A stretch of 64,000 nt of DNA from Streptomyces sp. NBC_00569 (GTDB lineage: Bacteria > Actinomycetota > Actinomycetes > Streptomycetales > Streptomycetaceae): NCBI RefSeq assembly GCF_036345255.1, contig NZ_CP107783.1:8673001-8737000 (forward strand), read 5' to 3'. The notes below the pieces were generated by a model. It worked only from the letters and a program-made list of their open reading frames with translations. It had not been told where the DNA came from and did not search any database. Shown one piece after another: positions 27,309 to 36,280 of the stretch (position 1 is its first letter; every line of letters starts with the position of its first letter). Made by a program: the position numbers and the translations under genes.

Positions 27309-28553
27309 TCAGTGCGACACAGGGGTGAACTGCACCGGCAGCGCGGTCAGTCCGCGCATCCAGATCGACGGGCGCCAGGTCAGTTCCTGCGGCTCCACGG
27401 AGAGCACCAGGTCGGGGAGCCGTTCCAGGAGCGTCTCCACCGCCGTACGGGCGATGACGTCCGCGAGGAGCGGGGCCGGATACGGGCAGCGGTGCTCGCC
27501 GTTGCTGAACGACAGATGGGCCGAGTTCTCCGCGCCCACCTGCGACTCGGGCCAGATCTGCGGATCGGTGTTGGCCGCCGCGAGGCCGAGCACCAGACAG
27601 TCGCCCGCCCGGATCTGCCGCCCGCCCAGCTGCGTGTCGCGCACCGCCCACCGGCCGATGAAGTTCTGCGTGGGCGTGTCCAGCCACAGCACCTCGTTCA
27701 GCGCCTGACCGACACTGAGCCGCCCGCCGGAGACGTTCAGCGCGAACCGCTCGTCGGTCAGCAGCAGACGCAGCGTGTTGCAGATCCAGTTGGCCGTCGG
27801 CTGCTGCGCCGCCGCGATGACGGAGATCAGATCCTGGACGACCTCCTCGTCGGTGAGGCCCGCCGGGTGCGCCAGCATCCGTGACGTGACGTCAGGACCC
27901 GGCGACTCCCGCTTCTCCTTGACCAGTTGCTGGATGCGCGCGCCCACCCGGCCGTACGCGGCCACCGGGTCGTCGCCCTCCGCGGCGTCCAGGGAGATCC
28001 GCAGATCGTCCACCAGCTGCTCGAAGTCGGTGCTGCCCGCGGGCATCCCGCAGAACTGCACCGCCGCCCGCATCGGCAGGGCATGGGCGAAGGCGGCCAT
28101 CAGCTCGGCCCTGCCGCTGCCGGCGAACGCGTCGATGAGCTGGTCGGCGATGCGCTCGCAGTCACGGGCGAGTTCGAACTGGTCGACCGCTTCGAGGGCC
28201 TGAGTGATGACGCCCGCGCGCCGCTGGTGCTCGGCGCCCTCCGTGAACAGGACCGACGGCTGGTAGCCGACGAACGGCATCAGCGGCCAGTCGGCCGGGA
28301 TGTGCTCCCACTGGTTCCAGCGTCGCGAGTCCCGGGCGAACAGCTCGTCGTGGCTCGTGACATACGTGACCTCGGGATAGCCGAGGACCAGCCACGCCGG
28401 GATGTCCCCGTCGAGCAGGACGGGCGCGATGGCGCCGTGCTCCCTGCGCAGGGAGCGGTACAGCTCCGAGGGGCTCTGCTGGTACTCCAGGCCGCTGAGG
28501 GCCACCGCGCCGGAGTGGGCGGGGCAGCCGGGCGGCGGGGTCGCGTCGGTCAT
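27309..28553 (-). CDS. Conservon cytochrome P450, CYP157-like, lacking the ExxR motif
   Basis: A 414-residue P450-fold protein. The heme loop (SFSNGEHRCPYPAP) keeps the axial Cys356, but the K-helix motif reads E287-VLW290, so the otherwise near-universal Arg of ExxR is Trp. The I-helix acid-alcohol pair is also absent (AAAQQPTA at 246-253). CYP157 enzymes of Streptomyces conservons are known to lack ExxR, which fits. ATG 28553 overlaps the CvnD stop (ATGA), so it is the last gene of the conservon operon. Catalytic competence is uncertain. Confidence 0.88.
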   Translation of the reverse strand: MTDATPPPGCPAHSGAVALSGLEYQQSPSELYRSLRREHGAIAPVLLDGDIPAWLVLGYPEVTYVTSHDELFARDSRRWNQWEHIPADWPLMPFVGYQPSVLFTEGAEHQRRAGVITQALEAVDQFELARDCERIADQLIDAFAGSGRAELMAAFAHALPMRAAVQFCGMPAGSTDFEQLVDDLRISLDAAEGDDPVAAYGRVGARIQQLVKEKRESPGPDVTSRMLAHPAGLTDEEVVQDLISVIAAAQQPTANWICNTLRLLLTDERFALNVSGGRLSVGQALNEVLWLDTPTQNFIGRWAVRDTQLGGRQIRAGDCLVLGLAAANTDPQIWPESQVGAENSAHLSFSNGEHRCPYPAPLLADVIARTAVETLLERLPDLVLSVEPQELTWRPSIWMRGLTALPVQFTPVSH

Positions 28554-29164
28554 GGTGTCTTCTCCCGGGCCATGGCCAGTTCGTAGAGGTGGTCGACGAG
28601 GGTGATCAGGACGTGCTTGCCCGACGACCTGACGCGCGCGTCGCAGTCGATCAGCGGCACGTGCTCGGGCAGCGTGAGCGCCTGGCGGATCTCGTCGAGG
28701 GAGAACCGGGTCCCGTCGCCGTCGAACCGGTTCACGGCGACCACGAACGGCGTCCTGTGGTGCTCCAGGCGGTCGATGGCGTACCAGGAGTCGCTCATCC
28801 GCCGTGTGTCGACGAGCACGACCGCGCCGAGCGTCCCCGAGAACAGCCGGTCCCACAGGAACCAGAAGCGCTCCTGCCCGGGGGCGCCGAACAGATAGAG
28901 CACCATCCGCTCGGTGAGGCTGATGCGCCCGAAGTCGAACGCCACCGTCGTCGTGGTCTTCGAGGAGACCGCGGCAGGCTCGTCGACGCCGACGCCCGCC
29001 TGCGTCATGACCTCTTCGGTGTTCAGCGGCCGGATCTCGCTGACGGACCGGACCAGGGTCGTCTTGCCGACGCCGAACCCGCCCACGATGACGATCTTGA
29101 GCCCGGTCTCGGCGACGTCGGCAAGCGGCGTACGGGAGGGCAGCTCAGAGGTTGCGGAGTCCAT
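28550..29164 (-). CDS. Conservon GTP-binding protein CvnD-like
   Basis: A 204-residue small GTPase-like protein. The P-loop is GGFGVGKTT (about residue 28); the switch II-like FGAPGQERF and the VVAVNRFDG base-recognition segment (NKxD variant) follow. It is the G-protein component of the conservon, thought to cycle on the membrane with CvnA, B and C. It overlaps cvnC by 20 bases and the P450 by 4. Confidence 0.93.
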   Translation of the reverse strand: MDSATSELPSRTPLADVAETGLKIVIVGGFGVGKTTLVRSVSEIRPLNTEEVMTQAGVGVDEPAAVSSKTTTTVAFDFGRISLTERMVLYLFGAPGQERFWFLWDRLFSGTLGAVVLVDTRRMSDSWYAIDRLEHHRTPFVVAVNRFDGDGTRFSLDEIRQALTLPEHVPLIDCDARVRSSGKHVLITLVDHLYELAMAREKTP

Positions 29165-29504
29165 GCAGCACCTCCTTGAGAAGGGCGGAGTCGGGGAGTG
29201 AGGCGACGGACCGCGCCGCGCGTGGGTGCCGGGCGGTGATGCGGCCCGTCGCGAGGAGATCGCCGAGCAGGATGCGCACCACCGTGATCGGCAGCTTCAT
29301 CTCGGCCGCGATCTCGACCACGGCCGCCGGATGCCGGCACAGGTCGAGGATGCGGACCTGTTCCGACTGCATCCCCGGCGTGGGCTCGCACTCGGCGACG
29401 ACCAGGGTGACCAGGTCGAAGGTGTCGTCGTCGGCCCGGCTGCGGCCACCCGTGACCGTGTACAGCCGGTCCGGGTCACCGGTGTCGACGGGCCGGCGCG
29501 TCAT
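29145..29504 (-). CDS. Conservon DUF742 protein CvnC-like
   Basis: A 119-residue DUF742 protein: RLYTVTGGRS N-terminus, then a winged-helix-like C-terminal part (ILDLCRHPAAVVEIAAEMKL; LLGDLLATGRI). The role is presumed adaptor or regulator between sensor CvnA and GTPase CvnD. Start ATG 29504 overlaps the CvnB stop (ATGA). Confidence 0.92.
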   Translation of the reverse strand: MTRRPVDTGDPDRLYTVTGGRSRADDDTFDLVTLVVAECEPTPGMQSEQVRILDLCRHPAAVVEIAAEMKLPITVVRILLGDLLATGRITARHPRAARSVASLPDSALLKEVLHGLRNL

Positions 29505-29920
29505 GAGGACGCGCTCTCGCCGTCGTCCGTCCGTGGTTCGGCCCGCAGGTGCTCGCCGATCTGCTCGACGAGCTCGCTCATCTGGTGACCGACCACGCCC
29601 GGGTCGGCGCCGTCCTCGGCGATGACCGCGAGATGCGCGCCCTCGCCCGCCTCGACGATGAACAGCAGACCGCCGTGGAACTCGGTCATCGAGTGTCGTA
29701 CACCGCCCGTACCGTCACCGAACTCCACCGAGGCGCCCTGGGCGAGCGCCTGGATGCCGGAGCAGATGGCCGCGAGCTGGTCGGCCTGGTCGAGGGTCAG
29801 ATGCTCGCTCCAGCACAGCTTCAGACCGTCCCGGGAGAGCACCAGGGCGTGACGCGTGCCGGGCGTGCGGTCCAGCAGGCTCTCCAGGAGCCAGGTCAGG
29901 CTGTTGTCAGTGGTCCGCAT
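29501..29920 (-). CDS. Conservon roadblock/LC7 protein CvnB-like
   Basis: A 139-residue roadblock/LC7-domain protein (LTWLLESLLDRTPGTRHAL; LDQADQLAAICSGIQALAQG; LFIVEAGEGAHLAVIAE). Roadblock proteins act as GTPase regulators or dimer platforms; in the conservon it partners CvnD. It lies 117 bases after cvnA. Confidence 0.92.
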   Translation of the reverse strand: MRTTDNSLTWLLESLLDRTPGTRHALVLSRDGLKLCWSEHLTLDQADQLAAICSGIQALAQGASVEFGDGTGGVRHSMTEFHGGLLFIVEAGEGAHLAVIAEDGADPGVVGHQMSELVEQIGEHLRAEPRTDDGESASS

Positions 29921-30037
29921 GGCGTGTGGGGCGGGTTGTGCCCGGCGAACCGGTCACCAGCCCGTGCCTCCAATCAAACGTTCTCGTACGGGGGATGGGG
30001 GCGCCGGTGCCCGGGCGCGTGCGGGGAGCGGGGCGGG

Positions 30038-31759
30038 TTACTCGGCCGGTGAACCGTCGGCCTGATGGGGCACCTCGGGCGACGTGCCGGGCGTCTCGTC
30101 GCGGGCGCGCCGCGAGCGGTGGAAGGCACCGAACTGCGCACCGGCGTCGCGCGGCGCACGCGCGGACTCCTCCGCGGGCGTGCCGCCCTCGGCGGGGGCA
30201 CGGTCCTTGCGGTCGCGTTCGGCCGAGGCCATGGTGCGCCCCGGCGCCCGTACCGGCAGGCCGCCCGGCGTCGCGGACGGCGGGTCCGCCTGGGCGGGAA
30301 TCCCGGGCGTGGTGTCGTCGGACGCCCGCGCCGCGGGGTCCGGCGCCGTCACAGGTGCGGCAGGTGCCGCCGGGGCGGCGTGGCGGGCCGGGGGCTGCGG
30401 CGGGGCGGGGTCGCGCTGCTGGGCGAGCAGCTGCGGCGGAAGGAGGACCACGACACCGGTGCCGCCGCGGGAGGACGGCCGGAAGTTCACGCTCATCCGG
30501 TACTTGGCGGCGAGACGGCCCACCACGGCGAGGCCGAGCCGGGTGCCCTGGAGCGAGGCCAGGTCCGTGTCGTGGCCCGACACCGCGGCCTCGGCCCGGC
30601 GCATGGCGGCGTCCGCCATCTTCAGGCCGCTGTCCTCGATCGTCACGACGATCCCGGCGCTGCGTTCCTCGACGTAGACGTGGACCTCGTCGATGGGCGG
30701 CGAGAAGTTCGCGGCGTTGTCCATCAGTTCGGCGAGGAGGTGCATGACGCCCTCGGCGGCGAAGCCGGCGATCGCGGCGTTCGTGGCGCAGTGGAGCCTG
30801 ACCCGCTGGTAGGCGGCGATCCGGCCGACCGCGCCGCGCAGGATGCTCTCCATGACGATCGGCTTGTTCCACGCGCGGCTGGCGCGGCCGCCCATGAGGA
30901 GGGCCAGCCGGTCGGTGAGCAACCCGAGTTGGGACGTGTTGTGGTCGAGCCTGAGCAGATCGCCGAAGACCTCCTCGCCGTGCCGGTCCTGCATGTCGCG
31001 CAGATCGGCGAGCATGCTGACCGACTTGGCCTGCACCCGGCTGAGGGCCTTGGCGCTGGCGGCCTGGGCGGCCGCTGCCCGCCGCTCGCTGGTGGCGAGT
31101 TCCCGTACGAAGGACTCCGTCAGGGTGCGCAGGTGCGCGTCGTCGGGGTGATCGAGGCCCGAGAGGACCGCGTCGGCGGTGGAGCCCTCGCGCAGCGCCG
31201 CGACGACGGCCGGCAGGGTCGCGGTGGCCAGCTCGTCCAGGTCGCGGTCGGTGCGGGCGATCCGGCGGGCCGTGTCCTGAGCGGTGGCCACCGCGGACGC
31301 CTCGCGCCGTACGGCGTCGTCCAGTTCGGCGGTGAACGCCTCGAGTACCTGGCGCAGTTGGTGGTCCGCGGGCGGCGCGGTGGCGGCGAGTGCCTCCTCG
31401 GCGCCCGCGCCGTCCCGCAGCCGCTTCGACACGGAGGGGAGCGTGACGTTCACGAGATGGGCGGCCTCGGCCCCGCGCTGCGTCAACTGCTGCTGGAGCG
31501 CCAGTGATTCGCCCTGCGCGGCCTCCACGGTGCCCCGGGCGCGCTGCTGGAGCAGGGCGGCCGTGATGAGGGAGGCGGCCACACAGAGCCAGCTGACCAG
31601 GAGCGCTACGAGCACCCAGGTGCGGGCGGCCTGCGGAGCCGCGGCGGTCACCGCGCCGACGGCCGCTCCGGCCACCACGAGGACGGCGAGGGGGACAGCG
31701 AGCGTGGAGCGCCGCGACGTGGGTGTGCGGCGCGGACTCGGGCGGGCAGGCACTGGCAT
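30038..31759 (-). CDS. Conservon sensor histidine-kinase-like protein CvnA-like
   Basis: A 573-residue membrane protein. Two N-terminal helices (about 20-70) flank a very short loop; a long helical and coiled region follows (about 70-290). The LDHNTSQLGLLTDRLALLMG segment stands in for the phosphoacceptor helix, and an HATPase domain has N box ELMDNAANFSPP and G2-type GTRLGLAVVGRLAAKY. A Pro/Ala-rich disordered tail covers the last 140 residues. It is the first gene of cvnA-B-C-D-P450. ATP binding looks intact; whether it phosphorylates anything is not evident. Confidence 0.92.
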   Translation of the reverse strand: MPVPARPSPRRTPTSRRSTLAVPLAVLVVAGAAVGAVTAAAPQAARTWVLVALLVSWLCVAASLITAALLQQRARGTVEAAQGESLALQQQLTQRGAEAAHLVNVTLPSVSKRLRDGAGAEEALAATAPPADHQLRQVLEAFTAELDDAVRREASAVATAQDTARRIARTDRDLDELATATLPAVVAALREGSTADAVLSGLDHPDDAHLRTLTESFVRELATSERRAAAAQAASAKALSRVQAKSVSMLADLRDMQDRHGEEVFGDLLRLDHNTSQLGLLTDRLALLMGGRASRAWNKPIVMESILRGAVGRIAAYQRVRLHCATNAAIAGFAAEGVMHLLAELMDNAANFSPPIDEVHVYVEERSAGIVVTIEDSGLKMADAAMRRAEAAVSGHDTDLASLQGTRLGLAVVGRLAAKYRMSVNFRPSSRGGTGVVVLLPPQLLAQQRDPAPPQPPARHAAPAAPAAPVTAPDPAARASDDTTPGIPAQADPPSATPGGLPVRAPGRTMASAERDRKDRAPAEGGTPAEESARAPRDAGAQFGAFHRSRRARDETPGTSPEVPHQADGSPAE

Positions 31760-32291
31760 TCCGCGGTCCCATCGGTGCTTGCGTGCGGGAAGGTCGTGGC
31801 CGATCGGCTCGGGTCGGCCGCACGGCCGGTCCCACCAACGGGATGGTGATCTTCCGGCACGTATGTGGCGCTCATGCTAGCCACCGCGCGCGGTGAGGGA
31901 ACCGGGACAATGAACGCAGAGCGCCCGGCGGCGAAGTTCGTCGCGAAGTCGCCAGCCGGTCAGGGGGCCGTGGTAAGGGCTTTCGTCGCCATGGGCGCGT
32001 CAAATGGGGACACGTGTGCGGGTGTTGGGCGTCAGTGCGCTCGGGCCGGGGCGCGTTCATCGGTGCGTCGGCCGGTGGCCGGCTGCCCGGAGCGGCTTTC
32101 GCGTTACTACCGAGGGGCTGTTTTCAGCCAACCCCGGCCGGATGCGCGGTGGTGCGTCATGGATGCGGAGCCTCGGGGGCGCCGTTCGGCCGGCCGCAAT
32201 GGAGGCGATTGTCGGCAAAGCGCGGTTGGTCAGGGGCGGAACGGACGTACGGCGCACGTGCCTCGTGCGTGACGGTCGGCGGGTGGAACGG
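31760..32291. other. Gap of about 530 bp with no convincing gene
   Basis: The upstream region of cvnA (minus strand) and the 3' side of the 32292-33020 gene. Open frames cross it but have no ribosome-binding site, no recognisable composition and mostly shadow cvnA. It presumably holds the conservon promoter; I could not pick a reliable -10/-35 pair. No repeat or RNA was recognised. Confidence 0.5.
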
Positions 32292-33020
32292 TCAGTCCTC
32301 CTGCGGGGCGCGCGTCCTGCGCCACAGCAGGCAGGCGGCCCCGCCCGCGAGGGCCGCGCCGAAGCCGATCCGGCCCAGGTCCACGCCGCCGCCGGCGGTG
32401 CTGCCGACGCCTGCGCGTGCGCCGCGATAGTTGTCGCGTGCCAGGTTCATCGGGGTGCTCCACTGCCTGCCGTCGGGACAGGCTCCCTGCACGGACACCT
32501 GCGAGCTGGCCCCGACCGCGCCGGCGAGGCGTGCAGTCCCCCTGTACTGGGTCCGCCCGTCCTGCCCGATTCCGCCGCCGAACACGGGGAGTGTGACGGA
32601 GCCGGCGGCGAAGGCCTCGGAGCGGGCCGTGATGGAGCCGCGCCCGCCGCCGGCGCAGTAGACCGTGATCTCGGCGGTGGACGAGGCGGCCCCCACCACC
32701 GTGGGCGGCGAGAGGCGTGCCTCCGCGTAGGAGTCGCGGTTCGACGGGCCCCGGTCGCGGGTTCCGCCGTCCGGGCCCTGGTCGCGGGTTCCGCCGTCCG
32801 AGCCCCGGTCACGGGTCCCGTCGTCCGCGCCCCGGTCGAGAGGCCCGTCGTCGGAGGGGCTCAAGGGGGTGGTCCGGCCCACCGAGCCGGTCCGGCCCAC
32901 CTCGTCGGGTGCGGTCACCGAGGCGGGTGCTGCGAAGGGGTGCTGCGCGGCTGCCGACCCGGGCGCGAGCGCGGTGAGGCAGGCGGTCGTCGTGATGACG
33001 GTGGCTATGGGGCAGAACAT
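32292..33020 (-). CDS. Secreted/anchored protein with short acidic-basic repeats
   Basis: A 242-residue protein. A Sec signal (to about residue 25) is followed by a hydrophilic repeat section (DRGADDGTRDRGSDGG, TRDQGPDGGTRD, about 62-95), a beta-rich extracellular domain (ITVYCAGGGRGSITARSEAF; a CPDGRQW cysteine pair partner), and a C-terminal helix (GFGAALAGGAACLLW) with an RR tail. Two cysteines flank the domain and may form a disulphide. The layout resembles wall- or membrane-anchored surface proteins without a canonical sorting motif. Function unknown. Confidence 0.72.
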   Translation of the reverse strand: MFCPIATVITTTACLTALAPGSAAAQHPFAAPASVTAPDEVGRTGSVGRTTPLSPSDDGPLDRGADDGTRDRGSDGGTRDQGPDGGTRDRGPSNRDSYAEARLSPPTVVGAASSTAEITVYCAGGGRGSITARSEAFAAGSVTLPVFGGGIGQDGRTQYRGTARLAGAVGASSQVSVQGACPDGRQWSTPMNLARDNYRGARAGVGSTAGGGVDLGRIGFGAALAGGAACLLWRRTRAPQED

Positions 33021-33111
33021 GAGGCGTCTCCGGTCCCTGTGCCGCAGCGGCAGGGGGAGCTGCGGTCCTGGTCAGGACGCTAGTGAGCCCGGGCGGACGG
33101 CGCCCGCAGGG

Positions 33112-33831
33112 TTAGGCCGATCGGATGTCGTCCCCGTCGGCGGCCGGCTCGCGATATCCGGCCGCGGCCACCGCCACGAGCAGGGTGCCGACGAGGAGCG
33201 GCCAGCCCAGGCCGTGGTGCAGCACGAGCAGCGCGCCGAGCCCGGCGCCCGCGAGCATCGCCACCACGGAGGTGATCCCCCGCCCCGGCCGCGGATCGGT
33301 GCCGCCCGCGAGCGAGGACTCCGAGGCGAGCCCGGTCAGCGTCATCGTGAGGACCGTCGTGGTCATGTCCGGGACCGCGAGTTTGCGGACGGTTGCGTTG
33401 CGCAGCCCCATCGCCCATGCGAGGACGGCGATGAGCGCGTACGTCGCCTCGCCCGGCCACGCGAACGCGACGGCGGTCGCCGCGGCGAGCAGGACCGCCT
33501 CGGTGACGAACACCGACCGCACCCAGGTCTGCCGCGCCCGCCCGGCGAACACTGCGGTCAGCCGCCCGGCGCACACGGCCCCCGCGAGGAACGCGCCGAG
33601 GGAGGTGAGCGACCCGAGGACGGAGAACCCGGGAGCGCCCGCGGCGGCGAAGCCGATGATGACGACATTGCCGGTCATGTTCGCCGCGAAGACCCGGCCG
33701 AGGCCCAGATAGCTGACCGCGTCGACGATGCCGCTCACGACCGTGAGGACCGTGAGGGCCGCGGGGAGGGTGGTCCTGCGCGGCACGGGCGCGGGCGCCG
33801 CTGGCGGAACGCTGGCTTCACTCACCCGCAC
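33112..33831 (-). CDS. YoaK (DUF1275) family membrane protein
   Basis: A 239-residue protein with six to seven helices. VSGIVDAVSYLGLGRVFAAN and MTGNVVIIGFA are the DUF1275 signature; a second half repeats the pattern (MGLRNATVRKLAVPDMTTTV, LTMTLTGL). Function unknown. GTG 33831 is the likely start (GTG 33825 also possible). It lies 37 bases from the end of the Ni/Co permease upstream on the same strand, so it may be co-transcribed and thus indirectly under the cobalamin riboswitch. Confidence 0.83.
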   Translation of the reverse strand: MRVSEASVPPAAPAPVPRRTTLPAALTVLTVVSGIVDAVSYLGLGRVFAANMTGNVVIIGFAAAGAPGFSVLGSLTSLGAFLAGAVCAGRLTAVFAGRARQTWVRSVFVTEAVLLAAATAVAFAWPGEATYALIAVLAWAMGLRNATVRKLAVPDMTTTVLTMTLTGLASESSLAGGTDPRPGRGITSVVAMLAGAGLGALLVLHHGLGWPLLVGTLLVAVAAAGYREPAADGDDIRSA

Positions 33832-33867
33832 GACCTTACGGATTCCCGGTCCCGGCGGCCCGCCGGA

Positions 33868-34962
33868 TCAGGTCCGCACGGCCCACCGTTCCTCGACCTT
33901 CGCGAGCCGCCAGTACCCGATGGCGGCCGCCCAGACGACGACGAACAGGCCCACGATGATGAACCCCACGTTGTCCAGGTCGAGCCCCGCTATCCAGCCG
34001 GTCACCGAGTCCCGCAGATCGAGCTTGTCGTGCAGGACGCCCACGAGCTCGATGGTGCCGATCAGGAAGGCGACGGCGATCGAGAGGCCGGTGATGGCCA
34101 GGTTGTAGAACACCTTGCGCACGGGGTTCGAGAACGCCCACTGGTACGCGAAGTTCATGAACGTCCCGTCCAGGGTGTCGAACAGACTCATCCCGGCGGC
34201 GAACAGGAGCGGCAGGCACAGGATCGCGTACCAGGGCAGTCCGGCCGCCGCGCCGCTGCCCGCCATCACCATCAGCGTGACCTCGGTCGCCGTGTCGAAG
34301 CCGAGGCCGAAGAGGAAGCCGAGCGGGTACATCTGGCCCGGCCGGGTGATGGACTTGGTGAACCGGCCGAGGATCCGGTTCATGAACCCCCGTGCGTCCA
34401 GGTGCTGTTCGAGCTCCGCCTCGTCGTACGAGCCCGCGCGCATCGCCCGGAACACCCGCAGGATCCCCACCAGGGCGACGAGGTTGAGCGCCGCGATGAG
34501 GTAGAGGAAGGACCCGGAGATGGTGGTGCCCATGACGCCGAGCGTCTGATGGGTGGCGGAGCCCTCGTTCATGATCCGCCCGGCGAGCTGGGTGCCGCCG
34601 GCGATCAGCGCGGCGAGCACGACCACCACGCTGGAGTGGCCGAGCGCGAACCAGAACCCCACCGACACCGGGCGCTTGCCGTCGGCCATCAGCTTGCGGG
34701 TCGTGTTGTCGATCGCGGCGATGTGGTCGGCGTCGAACGCGTGCCGCATCCCCAGGGTGTACGCGGTGACGCCGAGGCCGATGCCGAAGGCCTTCGACCC
34801 CACCTCGTAGTGCTCCGGCACGACGAGCAGGAACAGCACGCCGAACGCGACGACATGGAGTGCGGCTATCACCGCCAGGAGCCCGGCGGTGCGGACGGTG
34901 TCCTCGCGCCGCCAGTGGAACGCGTCGCGTCCGGTCTCCGGGGGCTTTACGGGCAGGGCCAT
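33868..34962 (-). CDS. NiCoT-family nickel/cobalt permease
   Basis: A 364-residue HoxN/NixA-family permease with eight helices. The helix 2 signature RHAFDADHIAAIDNTTRK is exact; FALGHSSVVV, LGFDTATEV and GMSLFDTLDGTFM are the other family motifs. It imports Co2+ or Ni2+. A cobalamin riboswitch immediately upstream points to cobalt for B12 synthesis as the regulated role. ATG 34962 is preferred; GTG 34980 is an in-frame alternative. It is divergent from an ArsR-type regulator. Confidence 0.93.
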   Translation of the reverse strand: MALPVKPPETGRDAFHWRREDTVRTAGLLAVIAALHVVAFGVLFLLVVPEHYEVGSKAFGIGLGVTAYTLGMRHAFDADHIAAIDNTTRKLMADGKRPVSVGFWFALGHSSVVVVLAALIAGGTQLAGRIMNEGSATHQTLGVMGTTISGSFLYLIAALNLVALVGILRVFRAMRAGSYDEAELEQHLDARGFMNRILGRFTKSITRPGQMYPLGFLFGLGFDTATEVTLMVMAGSGAAAGLPWYAILCLPLLFAAGMSLFDTLDGTFMNFAYQWAFSNPVRKVFYNLAITGLSIAVAFLIGTIELVGVLHDKLDLRDSVTGWIAGLDLDNVGFIIVGLFVVVWAAAIGYWRLAKVEERWAVRT

Positions 34963-35009
34963 GCGGTCACGCTCCAACACCTCGTGGAATCACTTCGTGA
35001 GATGCCGTG

Positions 35010-35200
35010 GCCGGTCTCCTGGCTGACGGGTGTCCGCGTCCGCCCCTGCCTTCCCGGCTGCGCGCGGCAGCCAGTGGCGTGGTGGGGCGGGGCGTCCCGA
35101 GTCGTCTCGTTACCGAGGGACCCGGGGCCCGATCACAGTGGCGAGGGCCGCTTCGGTCTGGGTCCTTTGAAGGACCGTCACCGAATTCCCGAGCACCACG
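35010..35200 (-). promoter_or_regulatory. Cobalamin (B12) riboswitch
   Basis: Read on the minus strand toward the Ni/Co permease. GGGAATTCGGTG at the 5' side, then CCCTCGCCACTGTGA, then GCCACTGG, GGGAAGGC, and the B12 box AGCCAGGAGACCGGCC at the 3' side, all in the right order and spacing for the class. It lies about 50-240 bases before the start. Established function: B12 binding turns off expression of transport or synthesis genes. Confidence 0.92.
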
Positions 35201-35304
35201 GCCCGCCCACAGTAGAGGCCGCTCGGCGACGCCTGCAAGGCTGCACAGCTGCGTAGGTGTGCGCGGGTATTCAAGATCACATCGGTGGCTGCGAGGATGG
35301 CGTC

Positions 35305-35667
35305 ATGCATCTCGTCCCTGCCGAGCGCGCCGACCGCCGCACGATCGACGGCCACCGGGTCTGCGAGGCCATCGCCGCCATCGGTGAGCCAGGACACGTC
35401 CGCGCCTGGGCCGACCGGTTCTCCCTGCTCGCCGATCCCCGGCGCCTCGCGCTGCTGCTCGCGCTGTACCGGGCGGGGCCGCTGGCCGTGTCGGATCTCG
35501 CCGTGGCCACGGGCATGAACGACCCGGCGGTCTCGCAGGCGCTGCGGCTGCTGCGCGCGGCCGGCGTCGTCGAGGGGGAGAAAGAGGGCAGGATCGTGCG
35601 CTACCGCGTCGTCGACGCGGCGACCGCGGACCTGCTGGAGCGCTGCGCGACGGACGGCGCGCACTGA
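35305..35667 (+). CDS. ArsR/SmtB-family metal-responsive repressor
   Basis: A 120-residue winged-helix protein. FSLLADPRRLALLLAL is the first helix pair, AVSDLAVATGMNDPAVSQALRLLR the HTH, and EGRIVRYRVVDAA the wing. Cysteines and histidines at the ends (GHRVCEAI near residue 20; LERC near 115; terminal GAH) could be metal ligands, as in CmtR/NmtR/KmtR. It is divergent from the Ni/Co permease, so it may sense Ni or Co and repress that gene or itself. ATG 35305. Confidence 0.85.
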   Translation: MHLVPAERADRRTIDGHRVCEAIAAIGEPGHVRAWADRFSLLADPRRLALLLALYRAGPLAVSDLAVATGMNDPAVSQALRLLRAAGVVEGEKEGRIVRYRVVDAATADLLERCATDGAH

Positions 35668-35692
35668 CACGTGCGCGCCGTCAGGGCCGGTC

Positions 35693-36250
35693 TCAGTCCC
35701 CTCGGGCGGCGGCCCGGCGGCGCGCGGCGGCGATCTCCGCGTACGTGAGGTCGCGGCCCTCCCAGTGCGATCCCTCGACCGACTTGCCGGGTTCCAGGTC
35801 CTTGTAGACCTCGAAGAAGTGCGTGATCTCCAGACGGTCGAACTCGGGGATGTCCTCGATGTCCTGCACGGAGGTATGGCGCGGATCGTGCGCGGGCACG
35901 CACAGAATCTTCTCGTCCATGCCTTTCTCGTCCCGCATCACGAACATGCCGATCGCCCGGCATTCGACGGTGCAGCCGGGGAACGTCGGATCGCCCACCA
36001 GGACGAGCGCGTCGAGCGGATCGCCGTCGCGCCCGAGGGTGCCCACGATGTATCCGTAGTCCGCCGGGTACTGGGTGGAGGTGAACAGCATCCGGTCGAG
36101 CCTTATCCGGCCGACGGAATGGTCCATCTCGTACTTGTTGCGGGAGCCTTGGGGGATCTCCACGGTGACGTCGAACGCGTGGACCGCGTCGGTGCCGTGG
36201 GCTGCGTCGCTGTGTCGGACCTCGTTGTCCAAGCCGGCCTCCTCGTCCAC
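35693..36250 (-). CDS. ppa: Inorganic pyrophosphatase (family I)
   Basis: A 185-residue enzyme hydrolysing PPi to phosphate. PQGSRNKYEMD, PADYGYIVGTLGRDGDPLDA (with the D-x-D-P-x-D active-site signature) and FFEVYKDLEPGK are diagnostic. An N-terminal extension of about 24 residues precedes the usual FDVTVEIP start; GTG 36250 is the only start in frame, so the extension appears real. Streptomyces usually has a shorter (about 163-residue) Ppa, so this could be a paralogue. Confidence 0.9.
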   Translation of the reverse strand: MDEEAGLDNEVRHSDAAHGTDAVHAFDVTVEIPQGSRNKYEMDHSVGRIRLDRMLFTSTQYPADYGYIVGTLGRDGDPLDALVLVGDPTFPGCTVECRAIGMFVMRDEKGMDEKILCVPAHDPRHTSVQDIEDIPEFDRLEITHFFEVYKDLEPGKSVEGSHWEGRDLTYAEIAAARRRAAARGD

Positions 36251-36280
36251 CCCGAGTGTGCTCCCGGGAGTACGGGTGCG

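Noticed and set aside
32004..33083. Plus-strand 359-residue frame
   Set aside because: Antisense to the signal-peptide-bearing 32292-33020 gene; Gly/Arg/Ala composition of a shadow frame.
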